Of a stretch of DNA of 64,000 nucleotides, positions 55,234 to 62,692 are shown one piece after another. Every line of letters starts with the position of its first letter. Position 1 is the stretch's first letter. Position numbers and translations under genes: made by a program. Source of the DNA: Streptomyces sp. NWU339 (GTDB lineage Bacteria; Actinomycetota; Actinomycetes; Streptomycetales; Streptomycetaceae). Below the pieces are notes generated by a model. The model was given only the letters and a program-made list of their open reading frames with translations, made no database searches and was not told the DNA's origin. The stretch spans positions 53,283 through 117,282 of the forward strand of contig NZ_QFRK01000024.1 in assembly GCF_003143855.1 (NCBI RefSeq). Direction: 5' to 3'.

Positions 55234-55857
55234 TCAGGGCAGGCCGGTGAACGCGGCGAAAACGTCGCCGAGTTCGTGTGTGTGCACGGTGAGTGCCTCG
55301 GGTGTGATCGTTGCCGAGTCGAGGACTGCGAGCACGGTCCGCAGGGTTTCGACACCGGCGTCGCCGGAGATCTGGAGCGTGAGCGTCTCCGGATCGCTCC
55401 ACGCGTCGCCGAGGCCCGGGCCTGCTCCGGCGCCGAAGACGGCGCCGGCACACTCGAGCGTGATCGCATCGGCGAACCGCAGGCGGATGAGAGCGTGGGG
55501 CGGATCGTTCCGGGACGCCGACCGTGAACCGAGGTCGCCGGACTCGGGATGGCCGGCCGGTCGGCCCGGCCCGGGCTCCTGGTACGCCGGCAGGGTGCCC
55601 GGGCGGGAGCAAGGCGGGACCAGCGTGAGTTCGGGCGCGCCGGAGGAGGGCTCGCAGCCGGTTCCGCATGCGGTGGCACGGGCGGTCTCGTGCCCGGTGG
55701 GGTGGTCGCTCTCGTGCAACGCGTCGGCTTCGGCCAGAGCGCTCAGCAGTACGCGCCGGACCTCGGGCGGGAGGGAGCCGGCGAGACGGCGGGCGAGTCC
55801 GCGGGCCTCGTCCCCGTCCGTTCCGGCCGCGACGGCCGGTTCGTGTGTCACGGGCAC
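55234..55857 (-). pseudogene. C-terminal domain of a DrrA-type ABC transporter ATPase
   Basis: The last 90 residues (LIRLRFADAITLECAGAVFG, then DAGVETLRTVLAVLDSATIT and HTHELGDVFAAFTGLP) match the domain that follows the ATPase in daunorubicin-type drug exporters. The Walker A, signature and Walker B motifs are absent, and the N-terminal 110 residues are low in similarity. A 207-residue frame is open from a GTG at 55857, but transport is not possible. Probably the relic of a self-resistance gene. Confidence 0.55.
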
Positions 55858-55924
55858 TGCCCTCGCCTTCCCTGATTTTGCCGTTGCAGAGGTTCCGCCC
55901 GTCGATCACTCGGGCCGCGCCCGC

Positions 55925-56144
55925 GCCGTCGCGCACGGCGTGCGGGCGCTCGCGCTGCACCTGGCCGGCCGGGCTCCGCGTCACCTCGCCGCCCGTGATG
56001 GACGTGGTGCGAATGGTGTTCGTCGGCCATGGCGTGTCCGCCCGACTCGATGACGACCGTCCGGCCCTGGTGGCGGGCCGGCCACGGCAGGGCGTCGCCG
56101 ATGGATCGGGCCCTGACCAGGGCGGGGTGCACGCTGACGGTCAT
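55925..56144 (-). pseudogene. Fossil second copy of argB with an internal inversion
   Basis: Read from ATG 56144, the minus frame gives RSIGDALPWPARHQGRTVVI then ESGGHAMADE, equal in layout to the N terminus of the intact ArgB in this window (EALPGTARHHGKTVVIKLGG). The next 50 bases (about 55977-56028) match ArgB only on the + strand, as GLRVTSPPVMDVVRMVFVG. After that the minus strand resumes with GQVQRE and PHAV, as in ArgB. The simplest reading is deletion plus inversion of a short segment. A four-base ATGA overlap with an upstream 18-codon frame is kept. Confidence 0.7.
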
Positions 56145-56368
56145 GAGAACCTCGCACGCCGGGCGACGAGGCCGCCGACCGGACAGTTGGCGCTCATGGG
56201 CACGACTCCTTTGTCGAGGACCCCGGGCACGGGCCGGCCCCCATGACCGGTGGACATGCGCTTGAGTTCGGTATGAAAGCACTTGGCATATCAAGGGCAA
56301 TGTACCCCGCAGGCCCCCACGGGATTCCCGAAAGGTGGCACGGTCGGGGATGACGATTCGCTTTCCTC

Positions 56369-56419
56369 TCGAAAGTGAATCGTGGCCGGCTTGAAGCGCG
56401 CTTGAATTGGAGTGGATTG
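56369..56419. promoter_or_regulatory. Array of five SARP-type heptamers, 11-base spacing
   Basis: Heptamers start at 56369 (TCGAAAG), 56380 (TCGTGGC), 56391 (TTGAAGC), 56402 (TTGAATT) and 56413 (TGGATTG). The exact 11-base period over five units matches SARP binding sites. It precedes the MbtH fossil directly and faces the argB fossil. A weaker related run (TTGAGTT at 56262, ATGAAAG at 56273) lies further left. Confidence 0.6.
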
Positions 56420-56603
56420 ATGAGCGGCAACCCGTTCGGCGAAGCCGACGGCCGGTTCTGAGTTCCGGCGAACGAGGAGCTGTGTTCGGCGAGAGGGCCG
56501 CGACAAGTGCCTCACGTACGTGGAGGAGCACTGGACCGGTCTGCGGCCGCAGGGCCTGTGGGACGCGACGGACGCCGACACGGTCGCCGCCGACGCCGCG
56601 TGA
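56420..56603 (+). pseudogene. Fossil MbtH-like protein gene
   Basis: ATG 56420 gives MSGNPFGEADGRF and then a TGA. In the next frame VFGERAA continues the family pattern, and after another shift KCLTYVEEHWTGLRPQGLWD runs to a TGA at 56601. MbtH-like proteins are about 65-75 residues and begin and end this way; here the middle with its tryptophans is deleted and the frame is broken twice. MbtH proteins assist NRPS adenylation domains, so this relic points to a lost or displaced NRPS. Confidence 0.75.
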
Positions 56604-56628
56604 GGCGACCGTGCGCATCCCGGAGCTG

Positions 56629-56682
56629 CCGCGGGGCGGGGCCCCGGTGCTGTGGTTGCAGCGCCGGGGCCCCACCCCGCGG
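56629..56682. terminator. Strong bidirectional hairpin
   Basis: 24-base arms (56629-56652 and 56659-56682) match with two mismatches around a TGGTTG loop. It lies between the MbtH fossil and the convergent ornithine hydroxylase gene, whose stop is 12 bases away. Confidence 0.85.
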
Positions 56683-56693
56683 TGTTGTGCGCC

Positions 56694-58046
56694 TCACATG
56701 GCCGAGGGTGCTTCCTCCAAGAGGCGGGTACGCTCCAGCTCTCGCTCGGTGCGCCGCACCACGATCGAATCAGCGATCTCGCCGCTGCGTACCGCGATGT
56801 TCGACAGCAGGGCCGACGACAGGCCGTGGGTGTGCTCGGTTCCGCCCTGGAGGTAGACGCCGCAGGTCAGCCCCGACGCGGAGACGAGGCGGTAGTCGCG
56901 TTCCACCCGGTGCCTGCCTGCCGCGTCGCGCAGGAAGTGCTGGTCGAAGTCGCCGAGCAGGTGGGCCGGGTCCAGGCCGTCGTAGCCGCTGGCGAACACC
57001 AGTGCGTCGACGGCCAGTTCCTCCGTCCGGTCGTCGAGTCCCGAGCGCAGCACCACCCGCGTTTCGCTCTCGACGCGCTTGACCTCGGCAACCCGGGTGA
57101 GGTTGCGGAAGTGCAGCCGCTGGCTGCCGCGCACCTGCTCGTCGTACGAACGTTGGTACAGGGCCCGGATGACGTCGGCGTCGACCACCGAGTAGTTGGT
57201 GTTGCGGTGATAGAGCCAGAACGCGTCCCGTCCCTGCTCGGTGCCGAAGTAGTAGTCGTCGACCGCGGCGGGGTCGAACACCTGGTTGGCGAAGGGGGTG
57301 TCGTCGGCGACGGAGTAGCCGTAGGACGGGATGACCGCGCAGATCTCGGCGTGCGGCAGCGAGTCGTAGAGGAACTGGGTGATCTCGGCCGCGCTCTGGC
57401 CGGCGCCGACCACCGCCACGCTCTTGAGGTCGTCTGGTGCCTGTGCGTTGAACTTACTCAGGAACTCCGAGCTGTGCCATACTCGTTCGTCGGCCGTCAC
57501 GCCTTCGGGCAGGCGCGGCACCAGGCCCGTCGAGACGACCACGTTGCGTGCGGTGACCACACTGGTGGTGCCGTCGCTGGTGCGCACCTCGACTTCGAGG
57601 AGGTCGGGCGTCCGGGCCCCGGCTTCGGTGCCGGGCCGGATCGAGGTGACCTCGGCACCGTAGGTGACTTGGTCACGGAAGCCGGCGGCCGCCCACTCCA
57701 GGTACTGATGGAATTCCTGTCGGGTCGGGAAGAAGTCCTGGTTGTTCACGAACTGCACCAGCCGGTTCGAGGAGTGCAGGTAAGAGATGAAGCTGAACCG
57801 GGACATCGGGTTCCTGAAGGTCGCCAGGTCCTTGAGGAACGAGATCTGCATGGTCGTCGACGGCAGCAGCATGTTCCGGTGCCAGCCGAACGTGGGCTGC
57901 CGTTCGAAGAAATGGGACTTGACCGGATGCTGCGGAGCGCTCGCCCCATGCTCCTCCAGGGCGATCGCGAGCGACAGGTTGGACGGGCCGAACCCGATGC
58001 CGACCACGTCGTAGATCTCTTGGTCACGCCTATCCGTTATGCCCAT
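56694..58046 (-). CDS. ktzI: L-ornithine N5-hydroxylase (KtzI-like)
   Basis: A 450-residue flavin- and NADPH-dependent N-hydroxylase. The FAD motif is GIGFGPSNLSLA (about residues 17-28) and the NADPH motif is VVGAGQSAAE (about 212-221). LPSTTMQISFLKDLATFRNP and the C-terminal HGLSSALLSNIAVRSGEI are typical of ornithine rather than lysine or cadaverine hydroxylases. The closest functional analogue suggested by context is KtzI, because a PaiB/KtzT-like gene is divergent 303 bases away. A hydroxamate-siderophore role is the alternative. Confidence 0.85.
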   Translation of the reverse strand: MGITDRRDQEIYDVVGIGFGPSNLSLAIALEEHGASAPQHPVKSHFFERQPTFGWHRNMLLPSTTMQISFLKDLATFRNPMSRFSFISYLHSSNRLVQFVNNQDFFPTRQEFHQYLEWAAAGFRDQVTYGAEVTSIRPGTEAGARTPDLLEVEVRTSDGTTSVVTARNVVVSTGLVPRLPEGVTADERVWHSSEFLSKFNAQAPDDLKSVAVVGAGQSAAEITQFLYDSLPHAEICAVIPSYGYSVADDTPFANQVFDPAAVDDYYFGTEQGRDAFWLYHRNTNYSVVDADVIRALYQRSYDEQVRGSQRLHFRNLTRVAEVKRVESETRVVLRSGLDDRTEELAVDALVFASGYDGLDPAHLLGDFDQHFLRDAAGRHRVERDYRLVSASGLTCGVYLQGGTEHTHGLSSALLSNIAVRSGEIADSIVVRRTERELERTRLLEEAPSAM

Positions 58047-58349
58047 AGAAAATTCTCCCGATTGCGTCTGGAAAGCTCGGCCGGTGGCCCGAGAGATCGT
58101 TCTGCAGTGTTACCCGGAGAGCATCTCAAAGGCAACTAGAAGATGACCTGAAGGCCGTTCGAGGGCCTACCTCGCGGCGCTCGACATTCGAAAGCGTTGT
58201 CCTGTCGACGGGACGGGGATATGGTCGGCGCGGATTCTTGGAATCTCCGTGTGGCGCGATGTCGATGCCGTATGTGTCCGGAGTAATGCGATCAGTCGTG
58301 CCCTGAGCCGGAGCCATGCGATGAATCAATACGGAAAGGTTGAATCCGG
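58047..58349. promoter_or_regulatory. Divergent promoter region of the ktzI-like and ktzT-like genes
   Basis: No gene is present. Heptamer-like sequences TCGAGGG (58159), TCGACAT (58181) and TCGAAAG (58188) occur; the first two are 22 bases apart, twice the SARP period. A small inverted repeat GATTC-TTG-GAATC lies near 58233. Control by a SARP is possible but weakly supported. Confidence 0.4.
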
Positions 58350-58994
58350 ATGTTCGTTCCCGACTTCTACCGCGAACCGGACGGTTCGTGGATGGTGGAC
58401 CTGATCCGTGGTAATCCATTGGCGCTCGCAGTGACCAATGGCAGCCCGGAGGACGGTCCGTTCGCCACGCATCTACCCGTCATCTTCGACCCCGAGACGT
58501 CCGGCGACTGGTCCGGCGAGCTGCCGGGCGCCACACTGCTGGGGCACATGAACCGGGCCAATCCGCACTGGGCGGCGCTGGAGACGGGCAGCGTCCTGCT
58601 GCTGACGTTCACCGGCCCGCATTCCTACGTGTCGCCCACGGTGTACGAGAAGACTCCGGCCGCCCCGACCTGGAACTTCACCGCGGTGCACGTTCGGGGT
58701 GTGGTGGAGAAGATCTCCTCGATCGAGGAGACGCTGGGCGTGGTGCAGTCCACTGTGCGCGCCTTCGAGGGGGCGTTCGGCAACGGCTGGGACATGACCG
58801 AGTCCCTCGGCTACTTCCGCAAGATCGTTCCGGCCGTGGGAGCCTTCCGGTTCACGGTGACCGGGGCCGAGGGCATGTTCAAGCTCAGCCAGGAGCAACC
58901 GGCCGAGGTGCGCGGGCGGGTACGGGAATCGTTCGGGCAGAGCGCGTGCACGTACAAGCGCGAGACAGCCGAGCTGATGAGCCGGCTGCCGTGA
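58350..58994 (+). CDS. ktzT: PaiB-family heme protein, probable piperazate synthase (KtzT-like)
   Basis: A 214-residue protein of the PaiB/FMN-binding split-barrel family, often mis-annotated as a transcriptional regulator. The core motif LLGHMNRANPHW (His66) and the segment HSYVSPTVYEKT are seen. In KtzT and PipS a histidine near this position ligates heme, and the enzyme forms the N-N bond of piperazic acid from N5-hydroxyornithine. The divergent ornithine hydroxylase makes this reading much likelier than the regulator reading. Biochemical function is inferred from family and neighbour. Confidence 0.75.
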   Translation: MFVPDFYREPDGSWMVDLIRGNPLALAVTNGSPEDGPFATHLPVIFDPETSGDWSGELPGATLLGHMNRANPHWAALETGSVLLLTFTGPHSYVSPTVYEKTPAAPTWNFTAVHVRGVVEKISSIEETLGVVQSTVRAFEGAFGNGWDMTESLGYFRKIVPAVGAFRFTVTGAEGMFKLSQEQPAEVRGRVRESFGQSACTYKRETAELMSRLP

Positions 58995-58999
58995 CGTTG

Positions 59000-59490
59000 C
59001 GGAGAGCCTCAGCGCCGGGCTGAGCCCGCGCCAGTTCGGCATGCTCGTCACCGCGCTGCGGCGCGAGGGTGCCGAGCCGGTCCGGGTCCTGCTGGTCGCC
59101 GCGTACTGGCGCACCAACCTCACCCTGCGCCAACTCACTCCGCTGTCCAGGGTGTTGGATTCGGCCGCCGACCGCATCATCGACCACCTCGGCCCGGCGC
59201 CCGAGCTCCGGCCCCGCAAACGGTTCCGCAAGGACACCGTGCTGATCGTGGACGGAATCCTGGCCCCCGCCCGCGACCACACGGTGGCCGAGCAGTCGAA
59301 GAACCACCGGTACCCCACCAACCACCAGGTCGTCACCGGCGCCGGCACCCGCCTGGTCGTCGACGCCCTGGACATGGCCGCCGGCCTGGGCTGTCCGGAA
59401 GCCGGCCGCATCATCCGCACCGACCGCGGACCGGAGTACACCTCTACCCACTTCCGTGCCAGGCTGGTCGAGTCGGGGCCACGGCAGAGC
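59000..59490 (+). mobile_element. Fused remnants of IS5- and IS3-family transposases
   Basis: From about 59005 the frame reads LRPRKRFRKDTVLIVDGILA and AEQSKNHRYPTNHQVV, the middle of an IS5-family transposase. At about 59360 it passes without a stop into DALDMAAGLGCPEAGRIIRT then DRGPEYTSTHFRARLVESG, part of an IS3-type integrase core (its DRGxQYTS region). Neither N nor C termini nor inverted repeats are present. It is a junction of two dead elements. Confidence 0.8.
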
Positions 59491-59499
59491 ACGGGCAGG

Positions 59500-59831
59500 A
59501 CCGGGGTCCGCTCGGCCTCGCGGCGATCGACCTGCCGGCCCGGATACGCGTCCTGCTGCTGGACGGGGAGCAGGCCACCGCCGAGCCGAAGAAGCTCCGC
59601 CACCGGCTGCTGCACGTCGCCGCCCGCCTTCACCCGCGGCGGGCCGGCGCCCGCGCTCGCGGACAGCGGCGGCCTGGCCCTGGCGACACGAACCGGCCAC
59701 GCCCCAAAAGACCTCGGAGGACCCGACCCCCGCGTCGGGCCTTCGCCGTGTCCACACAACGGAACCACGCCGCCCACCCGGCAGCAGACGATCAGCGGCC
59801 TCTCATCGTCCCAACCGAAACCCGGGGCTAG
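59500..59831 (+). mobile_element. C-terminal remnant of an IS1380-type transposase
   Basis: A different + strand frame reads LAAIDLPARIRVLLLDGEQA then TAEPKKLRHRLLHVAARLHP and ends in a TAG at 59829. This resembles the end of IS1380-family transposases. It follows directly on the IS5/IS3 mosaic and converges on the LmbU-like gene. No terminal repeats were found. Confidence 0.65.
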
Positions 59832-60628
59832 GCGCTGATGGCCACCGGCCTGATCCGCTCGGGGAGGCTCCCGGGCCGGGTGCTCTCCTCGGGGACGCCC
59901 GCAGCCGGCGCGGCCAGGCTCTTGACGCGCTTGAGCCCGGGGACCTCCGCGCACTCCGCCGGCTTGCCGGGGTCCTTCAGGGCGCTCGCGGCCGCGCTGT
60001 CCAGCGTGCTCATCACCCACTGCTCGAAGTCGACGCCCAGTTGCTCCGCGGCCTTGTGCCACCACTGGAAACGGCTGCCGGGAACCTCCAGGCGGCGGCT
60101 CGGCTCGGCGGGAGTGCACGGCTGCTGCGCGCCCCGGCGCGCGGCACGGATGGCACCGCGCAACTGCTTGGTGGTCCACTGCCCCTGCTCGGCGCGGTCG
60201 AGCCAGAGGTCCTGTTCCTCGACCGGCATGGAGGCCAGCTCGGCGTGGTGCTGGAAGCTCAGGGCGGGCCGCCGCCGCGCGAGGTCGAAGCGCCGTGAGA
60301 CCCACGCGTAGTTGCGCAGGGTCTGGTACGACAGGCCGGCGGCACGTATTCCGCGCTGGTACCGGTCGGTGTAGTGGTCCTTGCCGTACACGAGCCAGTC
60401 GCCCAGCCACCAGGAGGACGAGTCGAGGACGTCGGCGAGCTGCCGCCCGGCCCGCTCCCACTCGTCGTAGGCCATCCCGGTCGGCATCTGCAGGCCCACC
60501 TTGGTTGTCAGCACCTGGCCCCGGCGCAGCGTGGCCCCCGCAGTGCGCGGCTGCCGTGGCGGACGCTGCGGGAGAGCCGTTGTCGAGCCGCCACGCGACT
60601 CCGCGGTCTGACCGGCCTGACGGGGCAT
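59828..60628 (-). CDS. LmbU-family biosynthetic gene cluster regulator
   Basis: A 266-residue DNA-binding regulator of the LmbU/NovE/HmtD family, found almost only in antibiotic clusters. The family core is seen in MPTGMAYDEWERAGRQLADV, SSSWWLGDWLVYGKDHYTD and GLSYQTLRNYAWVSRRFDLA, which includes the helix-turn-helix. The start is uncertain: ATG 60628 has GGAGG four bases upstream, while in-frame ATGs at 60631 and 60652 are alternatives. HmtD belongs to himastatin, a piperazate-containing peptide, which fits the nearby ktzI/ktzT-like pair. Confidence 0.85.
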   Translation of the reverse strand: MPRQAGQTAESRGGSTTALPQRPPRQPRTAGATLRRGQVLTTKVGLQMPTGMAYDEWERAGRQLADVLDSSSWWLGDWLVYGKDHYTDRYQRGIRAAGLSYQTLRNYAWVSRRFDLARRRPALSFQHHAELASMPVEEQDLWLDRAEQGQWTTKQLRGAIRAARRGAQQPCTPAEPSRRLEVPGSRFQWWHKAAEQLGVDFEQWVMSTLDSAAASALKDPGKPAECAEVPGLKRVKSLAAPAAGVPEESTRPGSLPERIRPVAISA

Positions 60629-60652
60629 CATGCCTCCATGAGAAGGGTGCAT

Positions 60653-61459
60653 ACAACTGGCTAGAAGTCTCGCCCGGCGGGCTGGAGCGACGCTCGAACG
60701 TTTGCACGGCAAACGTCTCTGTGGCAGGGCGCCGACCGTCCGGCAGGCGATCGTCCAGGTGACCGACCGGATCGTTGTCCCGTCGGCGGGACGACACGCG
60801 ACCGCTGATCTCGGCCGGAATTCACTGCTGCGGCACGGCTCTGTTTCCAGAGCCGTCGGCCCGGCGGCGACACCGGCGACGTGGAGTTCTTCGAAGGCGG
60901 GGAAGCGGAGGCATTCACCCTGGCGGTGCGGCTCGACAGCACCACGGGCTGCCGCTGTCGCAGACCGACCAGACGTCCGTGGCGCAGCGGATCTCGCGGA
61001 CGCGCCCGTACTGGTCGGACCGTCGCCGACGCCGGGCGCGCGGCCGGCACCGCCGCTCAGACGATCGCCGCCGCCCGGGGCGTCACTGCGGGAGACAACC
61101 GAGCAGACGGACATCGCCACGGCCACCGCCAAGGACGTGCGGGACCACGTACGTCAGGGAAGGACCCGCATCCGTCCGAGCGGCAGCCGGTGAAGGCGGG
61201 TTCGGCCGCGCCCGGGGCTCTCCCGCGGGCGGTCGGCGACGTGCACCTCCGCGGCCGCCATCGGGCCGCTCCTGCCGGACATGCGCAGGGACTCCTCCCC
61301 GCGCACGGAGGCGACCGGATGCTGCCGCAGACGCCGAGTGTCCGCTTGATCGGAGGCGAGGCGAAGGCTCCGGCTCGCACGGAGCGTGCCCGGACATCGC
61401 GCGGACGTTCTCTCCCTTTCCCCGTGCGTGTTCCCCGTGCGTGGCTGCGCGGGCGCCGG
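60653..61459. other. 800-base gap between the LmbU-like gene and argD
   Basis: No complete gene. Short protein-like pieces on the + strand occur in different frames: DVEFFEGGEAEAFTLAVRLD near 60880, GLPLSQTDQTSVAQRISRTR near 60950, and TEQTDIATATAKDVRDHVRQ near 61100. They suggest one or more frameshifted relics that I cannot name. In streptomycetes argR often follows argD; no argR is seen here. Confidence 0.4.
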
Positions 61460-62692
61460 TCAGGCCACCGTCAGCGCCTCCTCGAGGGTCTCGGCGAGGG
61501 TCTCGGACAGGGCCGCCCGGAAGCCGTCGACGAAGACATCCACCTCACGGTCCGACACGGTCAGCGGCGGGGCGAGCCGGATGACGTCCGGCGTCACCGC
61601 GTTCACCAGCAGGCCCTTGTCCTGGGCCGTCTGCTGTACGCGCGCCGCGATCTCCCGCTCAAGCACGACGCCCCACAGCAGTCCGGCGCCGCGGACTTCG
61701 CGCACCAGCGGGTGGCCCAGGGCCTCCAGACCGCGCCGCAGCCGCTCCCCTGCCCGGGGCACGTGGTCGAGCAGGCTCGCCCGCTCGATGGTGTCCAGCA
61801 CGGCGAGGGCGGCCGCGCACACCACGGGGTTCCCGCTGAAGGTGGAGCCGTGTGCACCGGGCGTGAGCAGTTCCGCGGCCGGACCGAAGGCGAGCGTCGC
61901 GCCGACGGGCAGACCGCCGCCCAGGCCCTTGGCGAGGGTGACGACGTCCGCCTCGACGCCTTCGGCCTCGGCCGCGAACCAGCGCCCCGTGCGTCCGATG
62001 CCGGTCTGGATCTCGTCCAGGACGAGGAGGGTGCCGGTCGCCGCGGTGATCTCGCGGGCGGCCGGCAGATAGCCGGGCGGCGGCACGACCACGCCGTTCT
62101 CCCCCTGGATGGGCTCCAGCATCACGAGCGCGGTGTGCGGGGTGACGGCGGCGCGCAAGGCCTCGACGTCCCCGTACGGCACGTGGCTGACGTCACCCGG
62201 CAGCGGCTGGAAGGGGCGCTGCTTGGCGGGCTGGCCGGTGAGGGCCAGGGCCCCCATGGTGCGGCCGTGAAAGCCGCCGGTGGCCGCCACCATGTGCGTG
62301 CGCCCGGTGAGCCTGGCGATCTTGAAGGCCGCCTCGTTGGCCTCTGCGCCGGAGTTGGAGAAGTAGACCCGGCCCGGGCGCCCGGCGAGCTGCAGCAGGC
62401 GCTCGGCGAGACGCACGGTCGGTTCGGCGATGAACAGGTTCGAGACGTGTCCGAGCGAGGCGACCTGCTCACAGACGGCCCGGACGACCGCGGGATGCGC
62501 GTGGCCGAGCGCGTTGACCGCGATGCCACCGACGAAGTCGAGGTACTCGTTGCCCTCCGCGTCCCGGACCCGGGTGCCCCGGCCCTGGACCAGAGGCAGC
62601 CGGGGGGTGCCGAAGTTGTCCATCATGACGCCCTGCCAGCGGCGGGTCAGCGCCCCGTTGTCCGCCCCGGTGACGTCCGCGCCGTCGCTCAT
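61460..62692 (-). CDS. argD: Acetylornithine aminotransferase
   Basis: A 410-residue PLP enzyme of the class III aminotransferases that makes N-acetylornithine. The start region FGTPRLPLVQGRGTRVRDAE and FSNSGAEANEAAFKIAR are typical. The PLP aspartate and lysine are in LVLDEIQTGIGRTG and TLAKGLGGGLPVGATLAF. The start overlaps the argB stop by four bases (ATGA), so argJ-argB-argD are translationally coupled. Confidence 0.95.
   Translation of the reverse strand: MSDGADVTGADNGALTRRWQGVMMDNFGTPRLPLVQGRGTRVRDAEGNEYLDFVGGIAVNALGHAHPAVVRAVCEQVASLGHVSNLFIAEPTVRLAERLLQLAGRPGRVYFSNSGAEANEAAFKIARLTGRTHMVAATGGFHGRTMGALALTGQPAKQRPFQPLPGDVSHVPYGDVEALRAAVTPHTALVMLEPIQGENGVVVPPPGYLPAAREITAATGTLLVLDEIQTGIGRTGRWFAAEAEGVEADVVTLAKGLGGGLPVGATLAFGPAAELLTPGAHGSTFSGNPVVCAAALAVLDTIERASLLDHVPRAGERLRRGLEALGHPLVREVRGAGLLWGVVLEREIAARVQQTAQDKGLLVNAVTPDVIRLAPPLTVSDREVDVFVDGFRAALSETLAETLEEALTVA

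Noticed and set aside
58350..58994. Reading the PaiB-family gene as a protease-production regulator
   Set aside because: The divergent ornithine hydroxylase makes a KtzT-type enzyme more likely; the regulator reading is kept only as an alternative.
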